Part shown: positions 1 through 8,869 of the stretch, one piece after another
Position numbering within the stretch: the first letter of the stretch is position 1
How the letters are laid out: every line of letters begins with the position of its first letter
Assembly (NCBI GenBank): GCA_028245195.1
Contig: JAOKCF010000001.1
Coordinates: forward strand, 416,326 to 480,325
Length of the DNA: 64,000 nt
Direction of reading: 5' to 3'
DNA from: Vicingaceae bacterium
Lineage (GTDB): Bacteria > Bacteroidota > Bacteroidia > Flavobacteriales_E > Vicingaceae
Position numbers and translations under genes: made by a program
Notes under the pieces: model-generated
Database searches by the model: none
Seen by the model: only the letters and a program-made list of their open reading frames with translations
What the model was told of the DNA's origin: nothing

Positions 1-1
1 C

Positions 2-601
2 ATTATTTCAGCCTTTATGGGAGCTGTAATTACGCTCCAAACCGCATCTAATATCGACAGTGCTTTAATACCAGACTACACCGTAGGGTTTACCGCTAGA
101 CAATCCATGATTTTAGAGTTTTCTACGACTATCATTGCACTTATTCTAGCAGGTAAAGTAGGGTCTAATATTGCTTCTGAAATAGGAATGATGCGCGTAA
201 CAGAACAAATTGATGCGTTAGAAATAATGGGAGTGAATTCGGCCTCGTACTTAATTGTACCCAAAATAATTGCGGCCGTAATTATAAATCCCTTTTTAGC
301 CATTTGGAGCATGTTTATCGGGATCTCCGGTGGCTATCTAATAGCAGAGTTCTCTGGAGTCGTTACCACCGACGCATTCATTGAGGGGGTTCAATTAGAC
401 TTCAAGATGTTTTCGATATACTATGCTCTAATAAAAACGGCTGTATTTGCCTTCATTATAACATCTATCCCCGCTTTTTACGGATACAATGTAAAAGGTG
501 GAGCATTAGAAGTTGGCGTTGCAAGTACCAAAGGTGTGGTAAAATCTAGTATCGTTATTTTAATCGCAAACTATGTAATCACTCAATTATTACTAATTTG
601 A
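2..601 (+). CDS. mlaE: MlaE/YrbE-type ABC transporter permease (5' end outside window)
   Basis: Permease subunit of the Mla (YrbE) family, which moves phospholipids between inner and outer membranes together with an MlaF ATPase and an MCE-domain protein. The frame is open to the first base of the window, so about 50 N-terminal residues are missing; the internal ATG at 17 is not the real start. Visible are several hydrophobic helices and the family hallmark around EIGMMRVTEQIDALEIMGV, where MlaE contacts its ATPase. Its stop overlaps the start of the ATPase gene, so the two are translationally coupled. Family assignment is firm; the exact substrate is inferred from the family. Confidence 0.9.
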   Translation: MISAFMGAVITLQTASNIDSALIPDYTVGFTARQSMILEFSTTIIALILAGKVGSNIASEIGMMRVTEQIDALEIMGVNSASYLIVPKIIAAVIINPFLAIWSMFIGISGGYLIAEFSGVVTTDAFIEGVQLDFKMFSIYYALIKTAVFAFIITSIPAFYGYNVKGGALEVGVASTKGVVKSSIVILIANYVITQLLLI

Positions 602-1350
602 TTGAACTTAAAAACATATCAAAGTCATTTAACGGCAAACAAATTTTGCACGGCATCGATGTGGTTTACGAAAAAGGTAAAACCAACTTAATCATTGGAG
701 CTTCCGGTTCAGGAAAGTCGGTGCTAACGAAATGTACTGTAGGACTAATTGAACCAGATGAAGGACAAGTTCTTTATGACGGAAAGGATTTTACAGCCAT
801 GAAACTAGACGATAGGAAAGAAGTTCGAAAGGAAATTGGAATGTTGTTTCAGGGAGGTGCATTATTTGATTCATTAAGTGTAGAAGAAAATATTAAATTC
901 CCACTTCGAATGCATGCGAGCATGACAGAGAAGGAAATGCAAGACCGCGTAAACTTTTGCTTAAGCAAAGTTAACATGAGCGGTATCAATGATCGATTCC
1001 CTGCTGAAATAAGTGGAGGAATGCAAAAAAGAGTTGGTATTGCTAGGGCAATTTCATTAAATCCAAGCTACTTATTTTGTGACGAGCCCAACTCAGGATT
1101 AGACCCCAGTACTTCTATTTTAATTGACAACTTAATTAAAGAATTAACGGAAGAGTTCCAAATTACTACTGTGGTGGTTACTCATGACATGAACTCTGTA
1201 ATGGAAATTGGCGACCATGTAATCTTCATTCATAAGGGGCACAAGCATTGGGAAGGGACAAAAGATACTATTTTAAAAACCACCAACAAGGAGCTGTCTG
1301 ACTTAGTTTTTGCCTCTGATTTAATGAAAAAGGTTCGCAACCTAACCTAA
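598..1350 (+). CDS. mlaF: MlaF-type ABC transporter ATP-binding protein
   Basis: ATPase that powers the MlaE permease encoded just upstream. It is 250 residues long, as usual for the family. Walker A is GASGSGKS (residues 34-41), the ABC signature is ISGGM (about 138-142), Walker B ends CDEP (about 161-164), and the switch histidine lies in VVTHDM (about 193-198). The start is TTG at 598, overlapping the TGA of mlaE by four bases; this gives the expected family N-terminus (MIELKNISKSF), and no ATG would. The gene is followed by a bidirectional terminator and a convergent gene, so no MCE-domain mlaD follows directly. Confidence 0.92.
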   Translation: MIELKNISKSFNGKQILHGIDVVYEKGKTNLIIGASGSGKSVLTKCTVGLIEPDEGQVLYDGKDFTAMKLDDRKEVRKEIGMLFQGGALFDSLSVEENIKFPLRMHASMTEKEMQDRVNFCLSKVNMSGINDRFPAEISGGMQKRVGIARAISLNPSYLFCDEPNSGLDPSTSILIDNLIKELTEEFQITTVVVTHDMNSVMEIGDHVIFIHKGHKHWEGTKDTILKTTNKELSDLVFASDLMKKVRNLT

Positions 1351-1447
1351 GAATTCTCCTTCAATCTAATCAATCTTTCACCTCTTCTTCCTATCACCTA
1401 TTAAAAACTATGTTGCAATAAACATAACTCTTTACATTAGAACATAA

Positions 1448-1479
1448 AAAAAGGCATTTCTATGATAAAATGCCTTTTT
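1448..1479. terminator. bidirectional intrinsic terminator
   Basis: Perfect 12-bp inverted repeat (1448-1459 with 1468-1479, 8-nt loop) with A-run on one side and T-run on the other. It lies between the convergent mlaF and the TPR lipoprotein gene and can serve both. Confidence 0.85.
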
Positions 1480-1500
1480 AAATAATTATTGTTTCGTGAT

Positions 1501-3228
1501 TTAGTTCACTGCAGCTTGAAATTCTGAATCATCTTTATATTTCGTGAATTCAGCATCTTTCTTCGCTTTTGATTTCATGTCGCCATTTGAAGCAACAGAA
1601 GCCTTTAAGCTAGAAACCATCATATTCTTATCTCCCATTCTCGCTCCAATGATTGCTTTCAAATATAAGCTCTCTGCAGAACTAGCAGTTGAAGAACCAT
1701 CTATTGTTTTAACAGCAGTTTGGTAATCTCCATTCAACATTTGTGCTAATGCAGCGTTAAAAGACTTCGTAGAACCATAGCTTGCAACAGCTTCAGAATA
1801 ATCTCCCATCCGCATTTGTAAGTAACCCATGTTCGATCCAACTTCAGGACCCGCTCCATTTGCATCCGCGTAATATTCCGCAGCCTTGTCCGTGTTGCCC
1901 ATTGCTCTTTCATAAACGCCTAAGTTGTTATTAACAATAGAATTGTTTGGAGACAATGAGTTTGCTTTATCAAAGTTCGCTTTGGCATCAGCCATTGAAT
2001 TTTGCATAGTTTGAACGTAACCTAAATTGTTTGGTCCTCTCCAATCGTTCGGATTTTTTTTTGCAAAAGTTGAATAAACATCCATTTTCTTTTGCAAGTC
2101 ATCAAACATTGTTGCTGCATATAACAATTCCTCAGCACTTAAAGTATCAGGGTTTGAAGTAGCAAAATCTTTGATTTTTTCATCAGAGAAACTTGTCATT
2201 TCACCTTTTAGGTTCACTTCAGATCTTCTTAAGTTTGGCAAAATGCTTTCTTGAATTACTTCAAATGTTGCCGCTAAGTTTCTAATCTCTTCCTCTCTCT
2301 TCGCGTTATCTTCATACATTGAAAGAACTCTTAAGATTAATTCCTTATCCTTAATATCAGAAGCCTGCATAGCAGCCTTAAAGCCATCCCAATCTTCTCC
2401 TTTACCATTCTTCATAAAGAAATCCGCGTCTGAAGCTGCTTTAACTTTTGCACCTCTTAAAATAGAATTTACTGCAGAAGCTCCTGAGCTAGCTCGTTGA
2501 TTTGCTAGGTTAGCATTCAAAGAAATTTCTCCTTCTGGTGAAGCGTAAGCCGTCACATCTACTCCTTTAAAAACAAACATTGGGTTCTTTGCCATTTCAG
2601 CAGCCAAAGTCTTCATCGTTTTAACATCTTCATCAGAAAACTCAGAAGAACGAACATTAGATTTGTTCTTATCATAATTAATAACAGCTGCCGAGTTCAC
2701 TGGGGTTGTTTTTGTAAACTTATCAGCTCCAACAATTACTTTATCATCATCCATCGCAGACATTGGAGTTATAACAGTCCCAGTTGCGATTTGTACAGGC
2801 TCAAATGCCTTTTCTTTGCCTTTATACTTACCTACTGCAGAAGCGTCTAAAGTAGCTACATCCATTCCTGTACCGTAAGCAACCTTATCTGTATAAGAGA
2901 AGCTTCCCCCTTTTTCATAATTAATTTTTTGCCCGTCTACTTCAGAATCCTCACCTGCTAATAAAATCTTATCAAGGCTCTTATCTCCACCTTCATAGTT
3001 GATAGTTGGAGTAATTTCCACTGAAACTTTCTTGTTGAAAAACCTTGGCGGAATTGTTCCGGCAATATTAATTTCAACACTATCTCCATGCATCTCTAAC
3101 GGATTAGGAGTGACCGTATAGCTTACCTCAGAGGCTCTTTTGGTCATATTATTCAAAGGATTACAAGCTACAGTAGTAACAGCAGCCAATCCAACTAACG
3201 CAAATGATTTAATAGTATTCTTCTTCAT
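1501..3228 (-). CDS. TPR lipoprotein with an embedded OmpA-like segment
   Basis: Predicted outer-envelope lipoprotein of 575 residues. The signal peptide ends in a lipobox with Cys22 (TVAC). Residues 35-160 look like a beta-rich domain. Residues about 180-260 resemble an OmpA-type peptidoglycan-binding domain (INYDKNKSNVRSSE, then VTAYASPEGE, then NANLANQRA), a match by eye only. The C-terminal part (about 365-520) carries TPR-like repeats, for example NNLGVYERAMGNTDKAAEYY. Proteins of this make-up are common in Bacteroidota as envelope scaffolds. The gene stands alone on the minus strand with a terminator behind it. The precise role is unknown; an anchoring or assembly function is inferred. 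Confidence 0.75.
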   Translation of the reverse strand: MKKNTIKSFALVGLAAVTTVACNPLNNMTKRASEVSYTVTPNPLEMHGDSVEINIAGTIPPRFFNKKVSVEITPTINYEGGDKSLDKILLAGEDSEVDGQKINYEKGGSFSYTDKVAYGTGMDVATLDASAVGKYKGKEKAFEPVQIATGTVITPMSAMDDDKVIVGADKFTKTTPVNSAAVINYDKNKSNVRSSEFSDEDVKTMKTLAAEMAKNPMFVFKGVDVTAYASPEGEISLNANLANQRASSGASAVNSILRGAKVKAASDADFFMKNGKGEDWDGFKAAMQASDIKDKELILRVLSMYEDNAKREEEIRNLAATFEVIQESILPNLRRSEVNLKGEMTSFSDEKIKDFATSNPDTLSAEELLYAATMFDDLQKKMDVYSTFAKKNPNDWRGPNNLGYVQTMQNSMADAKANFDKANSLSPNNSIVNNNLGVYERAMGNTDKAAEYYADANGAGPEVGSNMGYLQMRMGDYSEAVASYGSTKSFNAALAQMLNGDYQTAVKTIDGSSTASSAESLYLKAIIGARMGDKNMMVSSLKASVASNGDMKSKAKKDAEFTKYKDDSEFQAAVN

Positions 3229-3324
3229 GTCAAATTATGTTCTAAACATTTTAGTTCTAATGTGCAATATTAGTGAATTCTGTTATTACATACAAATAAC
3301 CCACAACTTCCTTTCATTTCAAAT

Positions 3325-3840
3325 TTATTTTTTTTCAAACAACGCACACTCTAATTCATCTTCACATTGCAATAAATGGCTTTCAATTGATTTTAAAGAG
3401 TATGGAAGACAATAATCACGAGCCAAATCTACAAATGGTAATAGAACAAATCTGCGTTTGGTTAAAAGTGGATGTGGAATGATAAGACAAAGAGAGTCTA
3501 TGGTTACACTATTATAGGTTAATATGTCAATATCTATAACTCGATTCTGATATTCACCTCCGTTAGATTTTTCAAGTCTGCCCATTCCTATTTCAATTTC
3601 TTGAACCTTCTTTAATATTAGCGTTGGAGTTAAACTGGTATTTACATGAACAACACAATTCAAAAATGGGCTTAATAGGTCGTTGCCCCATGGCTGCGAT
3701 TCATAAATTTTAGAAAATTCAATTGGTTCTTTTGCCAGATATTGAAGTTGCTCGCCTGCTTCCTTTAAATGAGACAAACGATCTCCAATATTAGAACCCA
3801 AAGAAAGGTAGACGCTATTTCTCCTTTTATCACTTCGCAT
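3325..3840 (-). CDS. folK: 2-amino-4-hydroxy-6-hydroxymethyldihydropteridine pyrophosphokinase
   Basis: Folate-pathway enzyme that transfers pyrophosphate from ATP to 6-hydroxymethyl-7,8-dihydropterin. Family features: VYLSLGSNIGDR at the N-terminus, ESQPWG in the pterin region, the NRVIDIDIL motif with metal-binding aspartates, and IPHPLL near the end. I chose the ATG at 3840 because it places the SLGSN motif about ten residues from the start; ATGs at 3846 and 3870 are also in frame and would add 2 or 10 residues. It is divergent from sppA, with the two promoters in the same short gap. thyA-folA, the other folate-linked genes here, lie 16 kb away. Confidence 0.9.
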   Translation of the reverse strand: MRSDKRRNSVYLSLGSNIGDRLSHLKEAGEQLQYLAKEPIEFSKIYESQPWGNDLLSPFLNCVVHVNTSLTPTLILKKVQEIEIGMGRLEKSNGGEYQNRVIDIDILTYNSVTIDSLCLIIPHPLLTKRRFVLLPFVDLARDYCLPYSLKSIESHLLQCEDELECALFEKK

Positions 3841-3864
3841 TACCATTAATGTAAATCTATTCAA

Positions 3865-3891
3865 TTGCACTCATTAAAGCGGTTAGGTTTG
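3865..3891 (+). promoter_or_regulatory. putative sppA promoter
   Basis: TTG at 3865-3867, 16-nt spacer, then TAGGTTTG at 3884-3891, an exact match to the Bacteroidota -7 consensus TAnnTTTG. It ends 17 bases before the sppA ATG, implying a very short leader. Confidence 0.5.
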
Positions 3892-3908
3892 TAAAAAAAA
3901 ATTAACCT

Positions 3909-5696
3909 ATGAAACAGTTTTTCAAATTTATGTTTGCCTCCATTTTGGGGTTCAGCTTAACCATCTTTTTAGTGGTTGTTTTTTTTATTGCCAGTATTTC
4001 AGCCCTAGTTGCTGGAGCTGAAAACAAAGAGGCTCCTAAAATTGCTCAAAACAGTGTTCTTCACATTCAATTCGAAAATGCGATTCAAGACCGACCGTCA
4101 AACAATCCTTTTCAGAACATTGACTTCAACACATTCGAGAATAAAACTCCGTTGAGTTTAAAAAATATTTTAGACAACATTAAAAAAGCAAAGTCGAATG
4201 ATGACATTAAGGGCATTTATTTAGATATATCATCTCTACAGGCGAATATGGCAAGCATTGAAGAAATCAGAAATGAACTTATCGACTTTAAGGAATCTGG
4301 CAAGTTTATAGTTAGCTACAGTGAAAATTTTGGTCAAGGCGAATACTATCTAAGTAGTGTTGCTGATGAGATTTATTTAAACCCTGCCGGAGAAATGACT
4401 TTTAAAGGTTTAAGTGCGCAAGTAATGTTTTTTAAAGACATGCTTGGCAGACTAGATATTGACATGCAGGTGATTCGTCATGGTAAATTCAAAAGTGCTA
4501 TCGAGCCATTTATAAGAGAAGACATGAGTGATGCGAACCGAGAGCAGGTATCTACGCTTGTAAATACCTTATGGGACCATATGACCAAGCAGATTTCAGA
4601 AGCAAGGAATATTTCGGTAGAGAAATTAAATGCAATTGCAGACGGCCTATTAATTAGAAGTGCAAATGATGCAAAGCAATACCAATTAATTGATGAGCTA
4701 ATGTATCAGGATGAAGTTCTAGCTGCCTTAAAAGTGAAAGTTGGGATTGAAGAGGATGAGACGCTAAAAAAGATTGCGTTGAAAAAATTGAACAAAGTAA
4801 AAGATACAAAAATTGAAGATAGCAAACTTAAAATCAACTCTAAAAACAGAGTAGCGGTTATTTTTGGTGAAGGCGAAATTGTTAGTGGCGAGAGTCGTGA
4901 TGGCGTTATGGGATCAGAGACTATTGCGAGAGCACTTAAAGAAGCTAGACTTGACAAAAAAATAAAAGCAATCGTATTAAGAGTAAATTCCCCTGGAGGA
5001 AGCGCTCTTGCATCAGACGTTATGTGGAGAGAAGTAGTTCTTGCAAAAGCAGAAAAGCCTGTTATTGTATCAATGGGCGGTGTTGCAGCCTCAGGTGGGT
5101 ATTACATTTCTTGTGCTGCCGACAAAATTTTTGCTGAAGCGAGTACCATAACCGGTTCGATAGGAGTATTTGGGTTAATTCCTAACATGAAAGGAATGTT
5201 CAATAATAAGCTGGGAATTAATATCGATCGAGTGAACACCAATACATTTTCAGATGGATTAACTCCTTTCAGACCTTTAGAAATTAAGGAACGAGAAGCA
5301 TTAAAAAGTATGATTGAAGCTATTTATTCAGATTTTACTCAAAAGGTTGCTGACGGAAGAGGCATAACTCAAGCGAATGTGGACAGCATAGGACAAGGGA
5401 GAGTTTGGACAGGAATTAATGCTAAAGAAATTGGGTTAGTTGATGAAATTGGAGGCTTGAATGACGCCATTGCCTTTGCTGTTGAAACATCGGAATTAGA
5501 AGATTATAGACTGCAAGAAATGCCGGCACAAGAAGATCCATTTGAAAAAATGATGAAAGAGTTTTCAACTGAAGTTAAGTACCAAATCCTTGGTGAAGAC
5601 ATTGGGAAAGCTGAACATTATTACAGAAATATTAAAAGTGTGATTAGCACTAGAGGAGTATATACGAGATTACCTGTTGATATCATTATTGACTAA
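3909..5696 (+). CDS. sppA: signal peptide peptidase SppA, long (67K) type
   Basis: Membrane-bound serine protease that degrades cleaved signal peptides. It is 595 residues long, as expected for the duplicated long form. One N-terminal transmembrane helix (about 7-36) anchors it, with the protease in the periplasm. The general-base lysine is Lys195 in GKFKSAIEPF, and the nucleophile is Ser395 in GGVAASGGYY; both catalytic residues are intact. A strong terminator follows, so it is a single-gene unit with the putative promoter at 3865-3891. Confidence 0.95.
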   Translation: MKQFFKFMFASILGFSLTIFLVVVFFIASISALVAGAENKEAPKIAQNSVLHIQFENAIQDRPSNNPFQNIDFNTFENKTPLSLKNILDNIKKAKSNDDIKGIYLDISSLQANMASIEEIRNELIDFKESGKFIVSYSENFGQGEYYLSSVADEIYLNPAGEMTFKGLSAQVMFFKDMLGRLDIDMQVIRHGKFKSAIEPFIREDMSDANREQVSTLVNTLWDHMTKQISEARNISVEKLNAIADGLLIRSANDAKQYQLIDELMYQDEVLAALKVKVGIEEDETLKKIALKKLNKVKDTKIEDSKLKINSKNRVAVIFGEGEIVSGESRDGVMGSETIARALKEARLDKKIKAIVLRVNSPGGSALASDVMWREVVLAKAEKPVIVSMGGVAASGGYYISCAADKIFAEASTITGSIGVFGLIPNMKGMFNNKLGINIDRVNTNTFSDGLTPFRPLEIKEREALKSMIEAIYSDFTQKVADGRGITQANVDSIGQGRVWTGINAKEIGLVDEIGGLNDAIAFAVETSELEDYRLQEMPAQEDPFEKMMKEFSTEVKYQILGEDIGKAEHYYRNIKSVISTRGVYTRLPVDIIID

Positions 5697-5715
5697 AATA
5701 AAGCAATACTGTTGT

Positions 5716-5752
5716 AAACCGCTTCTCTTGATGTAAGAGAAGCGGTTTTTTA
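5716..5752 (+). terminator. intrinsic terminator of sppA
   Basis: Perfect 14-bp stem (5716-5729 with 5735-5748), loop GATGT, followed by T-run. This is why the GH3 start was not placed at the ATG at 5752, which falls inside it. Confidence 0.9.
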
Positions 5753-5808
5753 TGAGCTATTTCCTCATAATATTATTATTTTTATGGAAACCAAACTTCA
5801 CTCTAAGC

Positions 5809-7326
5809 ATGCCCATTTTCAATTCAATTTTTTCTTGGTGGATGAAAAAAAGAGCTCATCAAATTGAGCTATTCTTAAAATATCCTATTGAAGTTCAAAA
5901 TGAATGGTTTGAAGAGCTGATTGCAACGGCGAAAAACACCGAATTTGGGAAAAAGTACAAATTCAACTCACTGGACACCATTCAGCAGTTTAAAGAAACA
6001 GTGCCTGTTCATGACTATGAAGACTTAAAACCTTATGTTGATCGATTAAAGAGAGGCGAACAAAATCTGATTTGGCCTTCAGAAACAAAATGGTTTGCAA
6101 AATCCTCTGGGACAACTTCTGACAAAAGTAAATTTATACCTGTAACTAGAGAGGCGTTAGAAGAGTGCCATTACAAGGGCGGAAAAGACATGCTTTCCAT
6201 TTACTGCAAACGACACCCAGAAACATTTGTATTTACCGGAAAAACACTAATGATGGGGGGCAGTAGTCAAAGTATTGATCCAAATACTGAATCTTACGAG
6301 GGAGATTTGTCGTCGATAATCATTCAGAATTTACCTTTTTGGGCAGACATTATGCGGACTCCTAATAGAGAAACCGCTCTTTTGAAAGATTTTGAAGAGA
6401 AACTTTCCAGAATGACAAAGATAACGGTAAATGAAAATGTCACGAGTATCTCTGGAGTTCCCTCATGGATGTTAATTCTGCTAAATAAAATATTAGAAGA
6501 TACTGGAGCACCAAACATTTCAACCATTTGGCCCAATCTAGAAGTATTTTTTCATGGTGGTGTAGCTTTTAAACCTTATCGTCAGCAGTTTAAAGAGCTT
6601 ATTCCAAGCTCAAAGATGAACTATATGGAAACTTACAATGCCTCTGAAGGTTTTTTCGGCATTGAGGATTTACATCACGAAGGCGAACTACTATTGATGC
6701 TAGATTACGGCATATACTATGAATTTGCACCCATGCAAGAGTGGAACAAAAAATTTCCAAAGACGCTCAGTTTAGATGAAGTAGAGCTAGGAACAGATTA
6801 TGCCTTGATCATTTCTACAAATGCAGGTTTGTGGCGCTATAAAATTGGCGACACCATCCAATTTGTATCAAAATATCCCTTCCGGATTAAGGTATCTGGA
6901 AGAACGAAGCATTACATGAACGCATTTGGAGAAGAAGTGATTGTTGATAATGCCGAGCAAGCGCTAGAGCATGCATGCAACTTAACAAGCTCAAGTATAG
7001 AAGACTATACAGCAGCTCCAATTTATTTAACACAAAAAGAAGCAGGTAAACATCAATGGCTTATTGAGTTTCGGAAACAGCCAAATGACTTAGCGCAATT
7101 CACACATTACCTGGACGAAAAGCTAAGAGAGCTCAACTCTGACTACGAAGCAAAACGAAAAGGTAATATGGCGCTGGAATTACCGTTAGTTCAGCCAATG
7201 CCAGATAAAACCTTTTACAATTGGATGAAGAAAAAAAACAAATTAGGAAGTCAAAATAAAGTTCCCAGATTATGCAATACTCGAGAGCATATTGAGGATA
7301 TTCTTGCAATGAATCAAATAGTTTAG
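5809..7326 (+). CDS. GH3-family acyl-adenylate/amide synthetase-like protein
   Basis: Member of the GH3 superfamily, known in plants for joining amino acids to acyl hormones through an acyl-adenylate. Three nucleotide-binding motifs are visible: SSGTTSDKSKF at residues 99-109, the YNASEGFFG motif in the middle, and LWRYKIGDTIQF later. The length (505 residues from this start) is close to the plant family. I placed the start at ATG 5809 because the longer frame from 5752 begins within the sppA terminator. Bacterial GH3 proteins occur in Bacteroidota, but their substrates are largely unknown; auxin should not be assumed. The next gene begins at the base after its stop. Confidence 0.85.
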   Translation: MPIFNSIFSWWMKKRAHQIELFLKYPIEVQNEWFEELIATAKNTEFGKKYKFNSLDTIQQFKETVPVHDYEDLKPYVDRLKRGEQNLIWPSETKWFAKSSGTTSDKSKFIPVTREALEECHYKGGKDMLSIYCKRHPETFVFTGKTLMMGGSSQSIDPNTESYEGDLSSIIIQNLPFWADIMRTPNRETALLKDFEEKLSRMTKITVNENVTSISGVPSWMLILLNKILEDTGAPNISTIWPNLEVFFHGGVAFKPYRQQFKELIPSSKMNYMETYNASEGFFGIEDLHHEGELLLMLDYGIYYEFAPMQEWNKKFPKTLSLDEVELGTDYALIISTNAGLWRYKIGDTIQFVSKYPFRIKVSGRTKHYMNAFGEEVIVDNAEQALEHACNLTSSSIEDYTAAPIYLTQKEAGKHQWLIEFRKQPNDLAQFTHYLDEKLRELNSDYEAKRKGNMALELPLVQPMPDKTFYNWMKKKNKLGSQNKVPRLCNTREHIEDILAMNQIV

Positions 7327-8127
7327 ATGAAAGTTATCCTTAGCACCTTCCTATTTTTATGCCTTAGTCTTGCCGGACTGTCTCAGGAAGTAGTACTTGG
7401 CAAAAAACTTTTTGAGTTCTCTCATAAAGCAGATTACTTCACTACTGATCAACTTGGCAATATCTTTCTTTGGAATGAGAACATTATATGGAAGTACTCC
7501 AATAAAGGAGATTCGCTAGCTGCCTTTAACAGCAGAAAATATGGGTCAATAAGTCATGTAGATGCAACAAACCCCTATGAAATAGTGGTCTTTTTCGCTG
7601 ATTACAATCTGGTTCTTTTGCTAGATAATTATTTAAGCGACAATGGGAAAGATATAGATTTGCAAGAACTTGGGTATGACCAAATTTCCAATGCCTGTAA
7701 ATCTCGCTCTAACGGAATTTGGATTTATGACTTAATCCAACAACGAGCAATCCATCTAAATTACAATTATAGTAAAGACAAACAAACATTAAATCTTTCG
7801 CAGTGGTTCAATGAAAGGATTACACCTAATCTATTATTGGAATTTAACAATCAACTTTTCATTAGCTCGGACGAAGCACTTTTTGTTTTTGACCATTTTG
7901 GAACGTTCAAGCGCAAAATACCAATTAAGAATATAACACTCTTTCAAATTGTAAATGAAGAGATTCGATATTTGAAGGGTCAAAAATACTGTAGTTACAT
8001 TCAAAAGAGCTTTGACGAATCATGTCGAGAAATTCCAATTAAACATTTAAAAAACATTCGAATTGAAAAAACCGGGCTTTACGTTTTTACTTCCGGAAAG
8101 CTAACCGTTTTTTCGACGAATAAATAA
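7327..8127 (+). CDS. secreted protein of unknown function
   Basis: A 266-residue protein I do not recognise. It starts with a Sec signal peptide (hydrophobic stretch within residues 4-18, likely cleavage near LSQ). The rest is rich in beta-strand patterns with repeated aromatic and aspartate residues, such as DQLGNIFLWNENIIWKYSN, which suggests propeller-like blades; this is a guess from pattern. Its ATG directly follows the stop of the GH3 gene, so the two are probably one transcript and translationally coupled. Confidence 0.7.
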   Translation: MKVILSTFLFLCLSLAGLSQEVVLGKKLFEFSHKADYFTTDQLGNIFLWNENIIWKYSNKGDSLAAFNSRKYGSISHVDATNPYEIVVFFADYNLVLLLDNYLSDNGKDIDLQELGYDQISNACKSRSNGIWIYDLIQQRAIHLNYNYSKDKQTLNLSQWFNERITPNLLLEFNNQLFISSDEALFVFDHFGTFKRKIPIKNITLFQIVNEEIRYLKGQKYCSYIQKSFDESCREIPIKHLKNIRIEKTGLYVFTSGKLTVFSTNK

Positions 8128-8186
8128 TAAAAAGCCTTGCAGCCCGTCTGCTTTTTACTATTTTAGCGACTTATAAAATAGCAAGT

Positions 8187-8801
8187 ATGCACATAGCAAT
8201 AGCAGGAAACATTGGGTCCGGAAAAACTACCTTAACATCACTTTTAGCAAAACATTACAAATGGGAGCCGCATTTTGAGGATGCTGATGAAAATCCGTAC
8301 TTGAATGATTTCTATAACGACATGCAGCGATGGTCGTTTAATTTGCAAGTTTATTTCCTGAACAACCGATTTAGCCAAGTTCAAGAATTTAGGAACAATA
8401 AGAAAAATGTCATCCAGGATCGAACGATTTATGAAGATGCTTACATCTTTGCTCCCAACCTACATGCAATGGGCTTAATGACTTCTAGAGATTTTGAAAG
8501 TTATTTTTCATTGTTCAAGTTAATGGAATCATTTATTACCCCACCGGATTTACTAATTTACCTGAGAGCTTCAATACCTGTGCTTGTAGAGCAAATTAGC
8601 AATCGAGGAAGAGAATATGAAGAAAGTATTAGACTGGATTATTTAAAACGCTTAAACGAACGCTACGAAGCTTGGATTAGCACTTACGACCAGGGCAACC
8701 TGTTGGTAATTGACGTTGACAATATTAACATCTTAGAGAACAAAGAAGATTTAGGAAATGTGATTAGTAAAATTGACGCAGAAGTTCACGGCCTATTTTA
8801 A
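8187..8801 (+). CDS. deoxynucleoside kinase (dAK/dCK/dGK family)
   Basis: Salvage kinase that phosphorylates deoxynucleosides with ATP. The P-loop GNIGSGKT is at residues 7-14. The base and sugar contacts follow the family: the EDADENPYLNDFY segment at about 31-43, the Asp78-Arg79 pair of the DR motif, and a LID with RGREYEES near residues 140-147. It is 204 residues long, the usual size. The specificity (adenosine, cytidine or guanosine) cannot be read with confidence. It ends at a long bidirectional terminator shared with hppA. Confidence 0.92.
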   Translation: MHIAIAGNIGSGKTTLTSLLAKHYKWEPHFEDADENPYLNDFYNDMQRWSFNLQVYFLNNRFSQVQEFRNNKKNVIQDRTIYEDAYIFAPNLHAMGLMTSRDFESYFSLFKLMESFITPPDLLIYLRASIPVLVEQISNRGREYEESIRLDYLKRLNERYEAWISTYDQGNLLVIDVDNINILENKEDLGNVISKIDAEVHGLF

Positions 8802-8810
8802 TTGATAAAA

Positions 8811-8858
8811 AAGACATAAAAAAACCTTGAAGGAATCTTCAAGGTTTTTTTATGTCTT
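8811..8858. terminator. bidirectional intrinsic terminator, 22-bp perfect stem
   Basis: Perfect 22-bp inverted repeat (8811-8832 with 8837-8858) with a 4-nt loop GAAT; the core is an A7/T7-flanked GC-containing hairpin. It lies between the convergent kinase and hppA genes. Confidence 0.92.
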
Positions 8859-8869
8859 AGAAGTAAATC

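Noticed and set aside
3140-3415. 91-codon frame over the 5' ends of the TPR lipoprotein and folK end
   Set aside because: It is antisense to both genes and its composition follows the intergenic AT-rich sequence.
5752-5808. Upstream start for the GH3 gene at ATG 5752
   Set aside because: The codon is within the T-run of the sppA terminator; ATG 5809 gives a normal family N-terminus.
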